NCBI GenBank assembly: GCA_963995505.1
Contig: OZ023182.1
Location: 2,185,001-2,249,000 of the forward strand
Source of the DNA: Hypericum androsaemum
Lineage: Eukaryota; Streptophyta; Magnoliopsida; Malpighiales; Hypericaceae
Direction of reading: 5' to 3'
DNA: 64,000 bases
Shown piece by piece: positions 1 to 11,700 of the stretch. Made by a program: the position numbers and the translations under genes. Position 1 is the first letter of the stretch; every line of letters starts with the position of its first letter. The notes under the pieces are model-generated. The model did no database searches, was not told the origin of the DNA, and was given only the letters and a program-made list of their open reading frames with translations.

Positions 1-404
1 TGTATGAAAAAATCACCTACCCACTTTAAAATTTTCGGTTAGATATAAAAAATTTAGTATAGTTAAAATGGTTTATACCATTGTCCGTTTCGCTCACACC
101 ACTCCCATTTACAAAAGTCAAACTCACTTAAATTCGGATGTAAAATAACTCTATCAAGCTGAGCTCTTCCTTCTGCTAGCTAGAAAATTTACTGCTATAA
201 ATATATATTTTTTATATCAATGGTCAGACGCAATTTATAGTGTAACGATGGCTGGACCCTGATCTACTTGAGTAATTAAGAAGTACTTTATTATACAATT
301 TTCTAGCCAGGAAGAATATTTTATACATTTATGTGTTTTATCTGTATCTATTAATGGAATATTTATACTTTAGACGAAAAGGTGGTGTTCATGTGTTTTG
401 GCAG
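1..404. other. AT-rich leader of ALDH copy 1 (intron 1 or lost exon 1)
   Basis: No coding exon is visible here. The last ~40 bases resemble the 3' end of intron 1 of ALDH copy 2 and end in a usable AG acceptor at 403-404. The short first exon seen in copies 2 and 3 is absent, so it either lies upstream of the window behind an intron longer than 404 bp or has been lost. Confidence 0.6.
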
Positions 405-3400
405 GAAAAACTTTGGAGACAATTGACCCAAGGAGCGGAGAAGTAATAGCAAGAGTATCGGAAGGAGATAAAGAAGACGCTGACTTGGCCGTGAAGGCTG
501 CCCGTCACGCCTTTGACCATGGCCCCTGGCCTCGCATGTCCGGTGCTGTATGTCTAAATTATGACTTCTTAGCACCCGCTTAATTATGTTTCACGTATCA
601 AACATTTTAACGAGTTGATCTAACTGTTTGACGGTTATACATAACTTGTTTTAGTCCTCTTAGTTGCACTGCAATTAGAATCGATCGTTTAACAAGACCT
701 TCCATTGTAACTTAATATTGGTGCATATCCCATGTACTATTATATAATGTAAAATAATCTCATTTCTGATTGGTCGCTCATGTGACAAAAAAAGGCAAGG
801 GGAAGAATAATGCTGAAATTCGCGGATCTGGTGGACGAACACGCGGAGGAGCTGGCGGCGCTGGACGCCATCGACGCCGGGAAGTTGTTCGTAATCAACA
901 AAGCGATCGAGGTTCCTCTGGCGGCGAATAGCCTTCGATACTACGCCGGAGCGGCCGACAAAATACACGGTCAAGTGTTGAAAATGTCGAGAGAGCTTCA
1001 CGGGTACACGTTACGCGAACCCATCGGTGTGGTTGGGCACATAATACCTTGGAACTTCCCAGTTCTTTTGTTCTTTACGAAGGTCAGCCCAGCGTTAGCC
1101 GCTGGTTGCACCATGGTCGTCAAGCCAGCCGAGCAGACTCCTCTCTCTGCTCTTTGTATTGCTCACCTCGCCAAGCAGGTTAGTCGAGCGGCAATAGCCC
1201 ACTAATCTTATTAATTACGTTGACTATTTCTTTGTTGTGAATGATTGTAGTGCTAATTACTATATAAATTCGTATCTTTTGCCAAGGCTGGCATCCCCGA
1301 TGGAGTGATAAATGTGGTAAATGGATATGGACCAACTGCTGGTGCTGCGGTTGCCTCTCACATGGACATTGATAAAGTAAGAAATTTACCCTATAATTTA
1401 ATTTAGAGAACTATATAAATAAATTAAAATTATCAAATTGTATCTTCAATTATTAAATTTTCATCAGATATATTATATATGGTTGATATATATTTATTGA
1501 TAATCTTTTAGGTTAGTTTCACAGGGTCAACAGAAGTAGGCCGAAAAATAATGCAAGCTGCAGCATTAAGCAACTTGAAGCATGTTTCTCTGGAATTAGG
1601 AGGAAAATCCCCACTTCTGATTTTCGACGACGCCGACATCAATACCGCTGCTGATCTTGCCCTCATCAATATCTTCTCAAACAAGGTAAGTGTCAATATG
1701 AGCCGAGTAATTTTACGGTGATCACCATATAACAACTGACAACATCAATTTTTTTTTCCAAATATCAGGGAGAAGTTTGCATAGCTAATTCCCGCGTATA
1801 TATTCAGGAAGGAATTTATGATGAGTTTGTGAAGAAGTTGGAGGAGAAGGCAAAAGATTGGGTTGTTGGCGATCCTTTTGATCCTCAATCTCGTCTAGGT
1901 CCTCAGGTTACATTAAATAAAACTCGAATGCAAATTTTGTATCCTATGTTTAAAATTTCCAGCTATATAGACTAATCGATTATATATAATGCCACACGTA
2001 CATTATCTTATATATGGTAGGTAGACAAGAGACAGTTTGACAAAATCCTTTCTTACATTGAGCACGGAAAGAGAGAAGGAGCCACCTTGCTCACAGGTGG
2101 TAAGCCTTTGATTAAGAAGGGTTACTATATTGAGCCTACAATTTTTACTAATGTCAAGGTGATTTAACTCTCTCCTAATTAAATTACGAGTAAAATACAT
2201 TTTTTTATCTCCATAATACCATAGTTATTCGGTTAAAAACTACTCTTCCATTATGGCAATCGACATGGACTTACGAAAGTGTATTTTATTCTTAATTAAA
2301 TCTAGGGATGGCAAAAACTACTCTCCCAAACTCGGTGGATCGAACCCTTACCTTACCCCGTGGATCTTAGGATCTATGGATCTTGGATAGGATATGGGTT
2401 TGGGTCTATTTATATAGATAAGATCTAGATCAGGATATGGTTTATATGAATCCAGACCCTCACCTTACCCATAGATCCATTAATTAGACCATACCCTAAT
2501 TATACATTGCTTATATTTATATTTTATATTCCTACAAAAATTTGCATACAACCGTAAAAGAAATTAGCTCACACCTAAAAAACCTAGAGTCTGACTTAAA
2601 AAAGACGAAGCAGCTGACATTAAAAAAAAGTAATTAGCCGCATATGTTTTCTTTTATGTTCTTGTTAAATGTTATCATTTGAACCACACTTATTTAAGTA
2701 GTTTAGAGTGTATTCTCAATTTTAAATTGATATTATCATTTTATCATATTGATTTTCAAAGGGAAAATTTTTTAATGATTCATAATTAATTTTTTTATTT
2801 TGATTATATTGAAATGATAAAAATATGTTGTAAAATAATGGGTCTATGGGTAGGGCATGGATCTTTGTTTGAATTCTAGAGTTCGGGTCCGAGTCCTTAT
2901 TCAAAATATCCATAAGATCGTGGGTAGGGTTTGGATCTTACATCTAAATCAAGGGTCTACGTTTAGATCTTATAGATCCTTACCCTACCCTACCCATTGC
3001 CACTCCTAATTAAATTAGTATTTGTAATGTGCTAATCAGCTTTAATGTCCTCCCTTCATCTTCAGGAAGACATGCTAATAGCCAAGGATGAAATTTTCGG
3101 ACCAGTTATGTCCGTGATGAGGTTTAAGTAAGTGTCAAAAAGTAAATACTTTTTAAACTTAATTCAAGTAACAACTTATTGATTAAATTGATGTTGCAGG
3201 ACAATGGAAGAGGGAATAAAATTTGCAAACAATACAAGATACGGCCTGGCAGCCGGGATAGTGACGAAGAACCTGGACGTGGCTAACACGGTCTCAAGAT
3301 CAATCAGGGCTGGAATTATTTGGATCAATTCTTCTTTAACACTGGAACTGGACTGCCCTTTCTCGGGGTACAAGATGAGTGGGTTTGGAAGCGATATGGG

Positions 3401-3473
3401 GATGGATGCTCTTTATAAGTATCTACAAACCAAGTCTGTTGTTACGCCCATCTACAATTCTCCCTGGCTGTGA
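405..3473 (+). CDS. ALDH2C4: Aldehyde dehydrogenase, ALDH2C4-like, tandem copy 1 (5' partial)
   Basis: NAD(P)-dependent aldehyde dehydrogenase of the plant cytosolic family 2C. The known Arabidopsis member (REF1) oxidises coniferaldehyde and sinapaldehyde to ferulic and sinapic acid. Exons by GT..AG and homology to copy 2: 405-547, 795-1178, 1287-1376, 1512-1685, 1769-1906, 2021-2158, 3066-3127, 3200-3473 (TGA). Exon lengths equal those of copies 2 and 3. Seen directly: the PWNFP motif with the transition-state Asn, the FTGSTEVG nucleotide-binding turn, LELGGK with the general-base Glu, GEVCIA with the nucleophilic Cys, and the C-terminal SPWL end. All exons are open. Exon 1 (about 34 codons with the ATG) is not in the window. 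Intron 7 is about 900 bp because of a MITE insertion; the same intron in copy 2 is 135 bp. Whether this copy is expressed depends on an upstream exon that cannot be seen. Confidence 0.85.
2303..3008. mobile_element. hAT-type MITE in intron 7 of ALDH copy 1
   Basis: A 706-bp insertion begins TAGGGATGGCA and ends TTGCCACTCCTA, imperfect terminal inverted repeats of the hAT YAGRGNTG kind. Flanking 8-mers ATTAAATC (2295-2302) and ATTAAATT (3009-3016) form a target site duplication with one mismatch. Both ends carry many GGGTAGGG/CCCTACCC and GGATC/GATCC words in both orientations. Copy 2 has no such insertion in the same intron, which serves as an empty-site comparison. There is no transposase frame, so it is non-autonomous. 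Confidence 0.8.
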
Positions 3474-3720
3474 ACATGTGTTTTTTTACAAGTCTGTGAA
3501 CATGTGTTACATGGTGTTTCCCAATAGTCCTAGCTATAAACGATGGATACTGGGTATTGCGAATCGATTTTTTTTAATCGCTATTTCATGGATGCAAAAG
3601 TACAATAAATGTAATGTTTTTCATAATATAATTTTGTAATTCTCGAATTCGCTGGACACAATTTTGGGTGATTGAATTGATATTGCCGATTAGAAGCTGA
3701 AAGTGAGTAATGTATATATA
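3474..3720. other. 3' UTR and downstream region of ALDH copy 1
   Basis: AT-rich sequence after the TGA. AATAAATG-type polyadenylation words occur near 3603. No further coding signal is seen. Confidence 0.5.
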
Positions 3721-3727
3721 TTTGCAG

Positions 3728-4036
3728 GTTGACAAAATGCATTATGAAAATATCCTCTAATACTAGATTGAATATTGGAAGAGGGAATGTGTAATTTTAA
3801 AGTGACATTTCCATATTTCTATATCAAACAACAAAATTTGGATCATTTTGTAATAGTGACGAAGAATTTAAACGTCGCAAATACAATATCGCAGTCAATC
3901 CGTTCGCGTATGATTTGAATTAATTGCTACCTCGCATTTAACGACCCCTGCCCAGTTGGAGGGTATAAGATGAGTGAGTTTATGCCGGAATGGACGACTT
4001 TTACAAGTACCTTCAAGTCGAATCCATCGTCACTAA
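3728..4036 (+). pseudogene. Relic of an additional ALDH2C4-like gene (exons 7 and 9)
   Basis: An acceptor-like TTTGCAG at 3721-3727 is followed by sequence readable as VDKMHYENIL, the start of ALDH exon 7, then a TAA. Further on, the sequence reads like exon 9: IVTKNLNVANTISQSIR, then (after a stop) INCYLAF, CPVGGYKMSEF and YKYLQVESIVTK, ending at a TAG. Exon 8 and most of exon 7 are missing. The residues CYLAF and CP-GGYKM resemble copy 3 more than copies 1 and 2. This suggests a fourth copy of the array that was deleted and decayed. Confidence 0.75.
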
Positions 4037-5214
4037 GAGTTTTTAGAATTGGCCCAAGTACTCCAGTGTCATTATTTGGGCTTGATTGGATCTGTCAGGT
4101 AAATCACAAAGCATTTCACGGGCTGGGTAAATAGTGTAACAACGAAAAAATGCATTAGATTAAAAAAATATATATACACCATTTTTTAATGAATAAAATA
4201 GTTAACGATTATCTTGATGTTGCAGTGCAGTGGTCTTCTCACTCATCTGCGTGACGGTCATTCAAAATTTGGTATTTCAAATATGTCGTTTATAATATTG
4301 GGTATCAATATTGTCGTTAAAGTTTTTCCTCGAATAAACCGATAACGATGTAATGTTTGCTTAAAATACTATAGATGTTTTTTTTTCAATAAATTAACAA
4401 AGTTATATCCATTTAATATTTATATGTACAATATTCAAAATATACGACGTAAAGATTCTCATGAGCAACAGACAAGAAGATAAATAAACCAATTAAATAA
4501 TATATATTTTTTAAATTTTTGCACAAAATAATATATTTGCCTGTTGGCCGGCAACATTATAGAATGAAAAAATATGCCTATCAGAAAGCGCAATTAAACT
4601 AATTTAAAGCTGATGAACCAATTAAATGTGCCACCACTACCAAATTGATATTGCCTATGTCATTCACTCCTAAACAGCATATAATATATTAATCATTATA
4701 AAATTTGAATTTATTTAAAAAGATTTTGAGTTTCAATTTTACAAATTTAAAAAATATTATTGGAGAATTATTTTTTAAATAGAGTATAACAAACAATTTG
4801 ACTCAGGGATCACCGGGAGTGACAAAGTCGAAACTATAATAAGTGAGTTACCCGAGAAGCGGCAGAAGATTTCAAGTGGTTGAAATAAATTCAGGCGGAT
4901 TGTTACACGCTTATATTAGAATACTAGAAAATTTTTATCATATTGCATATGGACTATTGACACAACTTTATCTATTTTTATTTGTAGGAGACTAATATTG
5001 AAAGACATTCATAGAAAATATAATCAATAACAAGTGTAACTATTTGTTATTGCCGTCGGATATTTTTTCTTGATAAGTACAACTTTACTTATAAAAAAAA
5101 TATAATGTATATCCACGATATGCAGCTGCTCCATTGAAATAGTCACCAAATTATAATATATACTTGTATTAATAGGATCCGACCCCCTACCTTTTGCTCT
5201 CTGTAATCTTGAAG
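4037..5214. other. Intergenic region and promoter of ALDH copy 2
   Basis: Strongly AT-rich, with no coding frame or repeat recognised. The last ~100 bases before the ATG at 5215 contain TATATA-like words near 5155 and should include the core promoter and short 5' UTR of copy 2. Confidence 0.4.
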
Positions 5215-8200
5215 ATGGCTGGTGAAAGTAACGGAGCAGATGGTTCCACCTTCAAGATGCCCACAATTAAGTTTACTAAGCTGTTCATCAATGGAGAATT
5301 CGTCGACTCAGTTTCTGGTTTTCCTTTTTCTTTTTTCCTTTAAAAATTAGTCGATTTCTGAATATATGATTGTTACTCTTGTGAATTAGACCTTTTATAA
5401 TTAATTTTCTGAAATATGTATACTTGAAATGAAAAAGTGGTGTGCATGTGTTTAATTTGATAGGAAAAACATTGGAGACAATTGACCCAAGGAGCGGAGA
5501 AGTAATAGCAAGAGTAGCGGAGGGAGATAAAGAAGACGTTGACTTGGCCGTGAAGGCTGCACGTCACGCCTTTGATTATGGCCCCTGGCCTCGCATGTCC
5601 GGTGCTGTATGTCTAAATTATGTGGATAATTTATATATTGCTCAGAACAAAATTACACCTTTGAGATAAATTAAAGGAATAAAAAGTTATACTAGTCACT
5701 TAAAAGATGTATAAAAAAAATTAAGGTCTTTTTGACACAATTCTATTGTAGAATGCGAACAACAGTCATTCTTATACTCACAACAGAATTGATAGAAAAA
5801 ATTTCGGTTGTATTTGTTCAACTGCAAAATTGCATATTTTTTACGAACTGAGACCCAAACTAAATTGTGTCAACAAGTAGTTACAATTGTTATTGGTTAA
5901 ATCGTCTAAAAATGCTAGAACATATTAATATTCTACAAATGTACAGTAGATATGGATTTATCATAAAAACATACGTACACTAAATTGTGATTTCTTAATG
6001 CCGACTTTGACTATGATTATGATAGGCAGTCTATTTTATGTCTATGATTCATCATAATTAGAACCTCATAATACCCCTGATTTTAGTAGCTAACTGCTAA
6101 TGCAGTTCTTACAATTGATCGGCGAACGCTACGCCTCAAAGAAATTTATCGTACCTAGTTGATACATAACTAGTTTTTTCGTACAAAGTGTATGGAATCC
6201 AAATATTTACTAGGTAACAATAATAATTTTTACAAGTTGATCCGAGTCTTGTAATGGGATCCGGTTTAACGACAACTTTCATTGCAAGTTTTAACTTAAT
6301 TATTGGTGCACGTGTAATATTATATAATGTAAGATTTATTTCAATTTCTCATTGGTTGCTCGTGTGACAAAAAAAAAGGAAAGGGGAAGAATAATGCTGA
6401 AATTCGCGGATTTGGTGGACGAAAACACAGAGGAGCTCGCAGCGCTGGACGCGATGGACGCCGGGAAGCTGTACGCAATCAACAAAGCGTTCGAGGTTCC
6501 TCTGGCGGCTAATAACCTTCGGTACTACGCCGGAGCGGCTGACAAAATACACGGCCAAGTGTTGAAAATGTCGAGCGAGCTTCATGGCTACACGCTACGC
6601 GAACCCATCGGTGTGGTTGGCCACGTAATACCTTGGAACTTCCCGGTGGTTTTGCTCTTTATGAAGGTCAGCCCGGCGTTGGCCGCCGGCTGCACCATGG
6701 TCGTCAAGCCAGCCGAGCAGACCCCTCTCTCTGCTCTTTGCGTTGCTCACCTCGCCAAGCAGGTTACTCGAGCGGCAACAACCCACTAATCTTGTTAATT
6801 ATGTTGATGACTTCTTTGTCGCGATGATCGTTGTGCTAATTACTATATAATTTCGTATCTTTTGCCAAGGCCGGCATCCCCGATGGGGTGATAAATGTGG
6901 TAACAGGATATGGACCAACTGCTGGTGCTGCGGTTGCCTCTCACATGGACATTGATAAAGTAAGAAATTTTTACCCTATGATTTAGATTAATAGTACTAT
7001 ATATATATATTAACTTTTCATCAGTTAGGTTATACATGGTTATTATATGTTTATTTTATAATCTTTTAGGTTAGCTTCACTGGGTCAACAGAAGTTGGCC
7101 GAAAAATAATGCAAGCCGCGGCATTAAGCAACTTGAAGCACGTTTCTCTAGAATTAGGAGGGAAATCCCCACTTCTGATTTTCGACGACGCCGACATCAA
7201 TATCGCCGCTGATCTTGCTCTCATCAATATCTTCTCAAACAAGGTAAGCGTGAATAGCACCGAGTAATTTTATGGTGATCACTACATAATAAGTGAGAAT
7301 ATTAAAAAAAAATTTCAAATATCAGGGAGAAGTTTGCGTAGCGAATTCACGCGTATATGTTCAGGAAGGAATTTATGAAGAGTTTGTAAAGAAGTTGGAG
7401 GAAAAGGCGAAAGATTGGGTTGTTGGCGACCCTTTTGATCCTCAATCTCGTCTGGGTCCTCAGGTTACATTAAAAAGTCGAATGCAAATTGTTTATACTA
7501 TGTTTCAATTTGCAAGCTATATAGACTGATGGATTATATATAATGTGACACGTACATTTTCTTATATATTGTAGGTAGACAAGAGACAGTTTGACAAAAT
7601 CCTTTCTTACATTGAGCACGGCAAGAGAGAAGGAGCCACCTTGCTCACAGGTGGTAAGCCTTTGATCAAGAAGGGTTACTACATTGAGCCTACAATTTTT
7701 ACTAATGTCAAGGTGAATTAACCCTCTCCTTATAAAATTACGAGTAAAAATACATTTTAATCTTTAAAATACCATGATGTCCGGTTCATGGTAGAATTTT
7801 ATTACAAAAATTCAAGTGCTAATCAGCTTTAGTGTCGTCATGTTCAGGAAGACATGCTAATAGCCAAGGATGAAATATTTGGACCAGTTATGTCCTTGAT
7901 GATGTTTAAGTAAGTGTCAAAAAATCCATACTAATTAACCTTTCTTCCTTAATTAAACAAACAACTTAGTGAACAAAATGTTGTTACAGGACAATGGAAG
8001 AGGGAATAAAGTTTGCAAATAATACAAGATACGGGCTGGCGGCCGGGATAGTGACGAAGAACCTGGACGTGGCGAACACGGTCTCGAGATCAATCCGGGC
8101 TGGAATTATCTGGATCAATTGTTCTCTAACAATGGATCTGGACTGCCCTTGCTCAGGGTACAAGATGAGTGGCTTTGGAAGCGATATGGGAATGGATGCT

Positions 8201-8263
8201 CTTTACAAGTATCTACAAACCAAGTCTGTTGTTACGCCCATCTACAATTCTCCCTGGCTTTGA
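5215..8263 (+). CDS. ALDH2C4: Aldehyde dehydrogenase, ALDH2C4-like, tandem copy 2 (complete)
   Basis: Complete cytosolic family-2C aldehyde dehydrogenase; it has no transit peptide, unlike mitochondrial ALDH2B. Exons: 5215-5317, 5464-5606, 6379-6762, 6870-6959, 7070-7243, 7326-7463, 7575-7712, 7848-7909, 7990-8263. Together 1506 nt give 501 aa plus TGA, the length expected for ALDH2C4. Key residues fall at the canonical ALDH numbering: Asn169 in PWNFP, Gly245 and Gly250 in FTGSTEVG, Glu268 in LELGGK, Cys302 in GEVCVA. Exon 1 begins [10 protein letters not shown] and splits a Gly codon across intron 1. Coding exons look nearly identical to copy 1 and clearly different from copy 3, so copies 1 and 2 are the younger duplicates. 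The expected role is oxidation of hydroxycinnamaldehydes to ferulate and sinapate; substrate preference cannot be read from sequence. Confidence 0.93.
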
Positions 8264-8779
8264 ACATGTGTTACATGGTATTTCTCGGTGTAATCGCTAC
8301 TTCAGGGATGGAAAACTACAATAAAATGTAATGATTTCATAATGTAATATCAAGATAAATAATTGAGGCGGGTTTGTCTTAAATTAGACAACATCGAGTT
8401 TTCTCCACTTCCAAGTAAAATTTTTATTTTCGTAAGGGATAAGAGTCGACACACCGACATCTAAAAAAACAAATTATAGTTTATCATAATTAATACTTTC
8501 TTGTATAGTGTGCACGATACGCTTGCATGGTCGCTTACCTAGTCACTAGTCGGACATTGTGGCCCAATATAGTTTTAATTTTTTTATTAAAAAAATCTCC
8601 TTTTCCAGAAGGGGTGAGTCAGCATCGGTTTGTGACATTTGTCGCTTGCCGAACAAACCTTCCAAGAAAACCAATAATCTACGTGGCAGCAACTACCGTA
8701 TATTAGTGTATCGCTGCCTCAAAAAAAGCTGCATTCATCGCCAAATTGAAGAGAGACAGAGAGAGAGAGAGAGAGACAG
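8264..8779. other. Copy 2 3' region and promoter / 5' UTR of ALDH copy 3
   Basis: AT-rich spacer of about 500 bp between two same-strand genes. A GA-rich tract (GAGAGACAGAGAGAGAGAGA and following, about 8749-8779) runs directly into the ATG at 8780. It is probably in the 5' UTR and may be a GAGA-type element. No other gene is seen. Confidence 0.5.
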
Positions 8780-11700
8780 ATGGCAAGCACAGAGAAGTCG
8801 TTAGTGAAAGTGCAGTTCACGAAGCTCTTCATCAATGGAGAGTTTGTTGATTCCCTCTCAGGTACTTAATCTGTCTTTTCTCACCGATTCTCCAACTTAT
8901 CTCTCTTAAATCTGTTATAACGAGGTCAACAACTTCGAACTATTTATACGGGAGAGTCACTGCTGGAGAGGTTCCATTAGTGTAAATATTACTATATATC
9001 AAAAAAAAGTTGTTATAGTTAAAATGGTTCAAATCAATCATTAATATTTGTTGAAAAAAATTAGTTATCATTAAAAAATTTGTGTGATTCATATTTAAAT
9101 TAGTTGGTAAAGTAAGTATCGAAAACATTAATATGTTACCTAAAAGGAACCTTAATGGAAATGAAACAGGGAGGACGTTCGAGACGATAGACCCAAGAAC
9201 AGGGGATGTGATCGCCAAAATAGCCGAAGGGGACAAGGCCGACGTTGACTTATCTGTCAAATCCGCCCGCCGAGCCTTTGACCATGGTCCCTGGCCCCGG
9301 ATGTCCGGTTCAGTACGCACTCATATTCCCTCTCACCATTTACACCTCATTTATTTATTTATTTATTTATTTATCTAAAAAAATTACTATAAGTCATTAT
9401 ATAGATATAATTTGATATTTATTATCTACCAAATTTATGTTAGGCCCTGAGAAACTTTATTTCATCTCATCGGAATCTATTGTGCTGCAAGTGATGAGAT
9501 TAAAGTACAATAACTAAAACAATAATTCTACTAGTGATTTTAGTTTTTAGTTTTATCTCGTATCATGATTGTAGACTAATTGTTAAATAATTTTTAAAGG
9601 ATGATACAATATGGCGGCACGTTAGGAAATGTCCCATGTTTGATGTTACGTTTCGTATTGCGGTTGCGCAATAAAAACAAATGATTTGACGTTTTACCTG
9701 AACATTTGATAAAAATAAGAAGATGTCACATCTATTGTCACTTGAGAAAGTTGAGGTCACCCGTCACATCTGTTGTGACTTGAGAAATTTAAGGTCACCC
9801 GTTAATTTTTTTTAGGAAAATTTACTCCCACGTACATGGTGTTTGGCATATTTGTCTCTCACTCTCTTATATTTTGAAAATCGATTAAAAACTCCTCATA
9901 GTTTGGCGAAATTATACTCTCCGGCCCTTCGCTGATATCATCTGACATCATCGATCAAATTTTTTTTAAGTAAATGACTTATATACCCTTGGAAAAAAAT
10001 AATCTACTTTCTTCAACCTCTATCTCTAGATTTCTATGAACACCAATCATCAACAACATTAAACCCAGAAATCGTCCGGGAGATCGTCGACTGGTACAAC
10101 TATGTCGCGGTGGAAACTGAGTTCCCCGGCGTCGACTGACAAGCCGTGGATGAAGGAATCGGGGGAAAGGGGCGGAGAGGGGCTCGGGGTTGGGGACGGG
10201 GCAGGCGAGGCGCTCGAGGGCCAAACGCGAGCAATCACCGTCGATGGAGGTGACGAGAGAGGGTTTCCCCTGGGCACGTCGAGGGAGCGGGAGAAGGAGG
10301 ACTCAGCTTCAGACAAGGACGAGGACCACCACAATCAACAAGGACCACCATGGGTTGGGAGTTCGAGAATGACCCCGAGGTTGTCACGACGACGGTCATG
10401 GATGAAAATAAGTTGATTATATGTGTGCCAATGACAAAGAATAGAATGTTCCCGCTTCATTACTCCCCCTTAAACTTGTATCTTCCAAGGAACAAACACT
10501 GAGCTTTCTTCGTAGCTCAACAAACAAATCATTCTTGAGGGGTTTAGCGAAAATATCAGCTGCTTGCTCTCTTGATGCGACATGAACGAGTTGCACTTCC
10601 TTGTTCTTCACATGCTCTCTGATGAAATGAAATCGAACATCAATATGCTTCGATCTTTCATGATGAACTGGATTCTTCGTAAGTGCAATAGCTGACTTGT
10701 TGTCCATATAAATCTTCATAGGCTCCTTTTGATCAATCTGAAGTACCTCAAGTAATCTTTTGAGCCAAATCGCATGACAAACACATGATGCCGCCGCAAT
10801 ATATTCCGCCTCATATGTCGATAAAGCGACAACAGATTGTTTCTTCGAGGACCATGTAAAAACACTTCCTCCAAGATAGAACACAAAGCCAGAAGTACTT
10901 TTCCTGTCATAGCTTCCACCCCAATCACTGTCACTGTAGCCAACTACTTCAGAATTTGGCGAGGAGGAATAAAAAATGCCATAATCAGCTGTGCCTTTCA
11001 AATAATGCATAATCCTTTTAGCAGCTTGCAAGTGTGACTCTTTAGGCTCCTCCGAAAATCGGCTAACCAAGCCAACTCCATACATAATATCTGGTCTTGT
11101 GCAAGTCAAATACCGTAAGCTGCCAACAATGCTTTTATAAAACGTTGAATCAACATGATCACCATGTCCCTCCTTGGTTAACTTGACACTCTGGTCAACT
11201 GGTGTAGCTTCAGGATTGCAATTCGCCATTGAAAACTTTGCAAGAATATCCTGAGCATACTTTGTTTGAGAGCCAAATACACCATCTTCTCTTTGATCAA
11301 CTTCGATGCCCAGAAAATATTTCATAAGGCCTAGATCAGTCATTTCAAATTCTTGGATCATTGAATCCTTGAATTTCTTCAACATAGCTTCATTATTTCC
11401 TGTGAACATAAGATCATCAACATAAAGACACACAAATAGAACCCCACCATTAGAATCAACCTTCACATAAAGAGCATGTTCATAGGGACACTTCGTAAAG
11501 CCATGCCCGAGAAAATAAGCATCAATACGTGAGTTCCATGCTCTCGGCGCTTGTTTAAGCCCATAGAGTGCCTTGCTTAACTTATAAACCTTCTCCGCCT
11601 GTCCGGGAATAACAAATCCCTCGGGTTGCTCAACATAAATTTCCTCATCAAGATAGCCATTAAGAAAAGCGGACTTTACATCCATATGAAACAGCTTCCA

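Noticed and set aside
10102..10416. Open frame in GC-rich DNA, possible gene
   Set aside because: It lies inside the MULE and is cut by the Copia junction; frames are open on both strands, as in GC-rich captured DNA, and no domain is recognisable.
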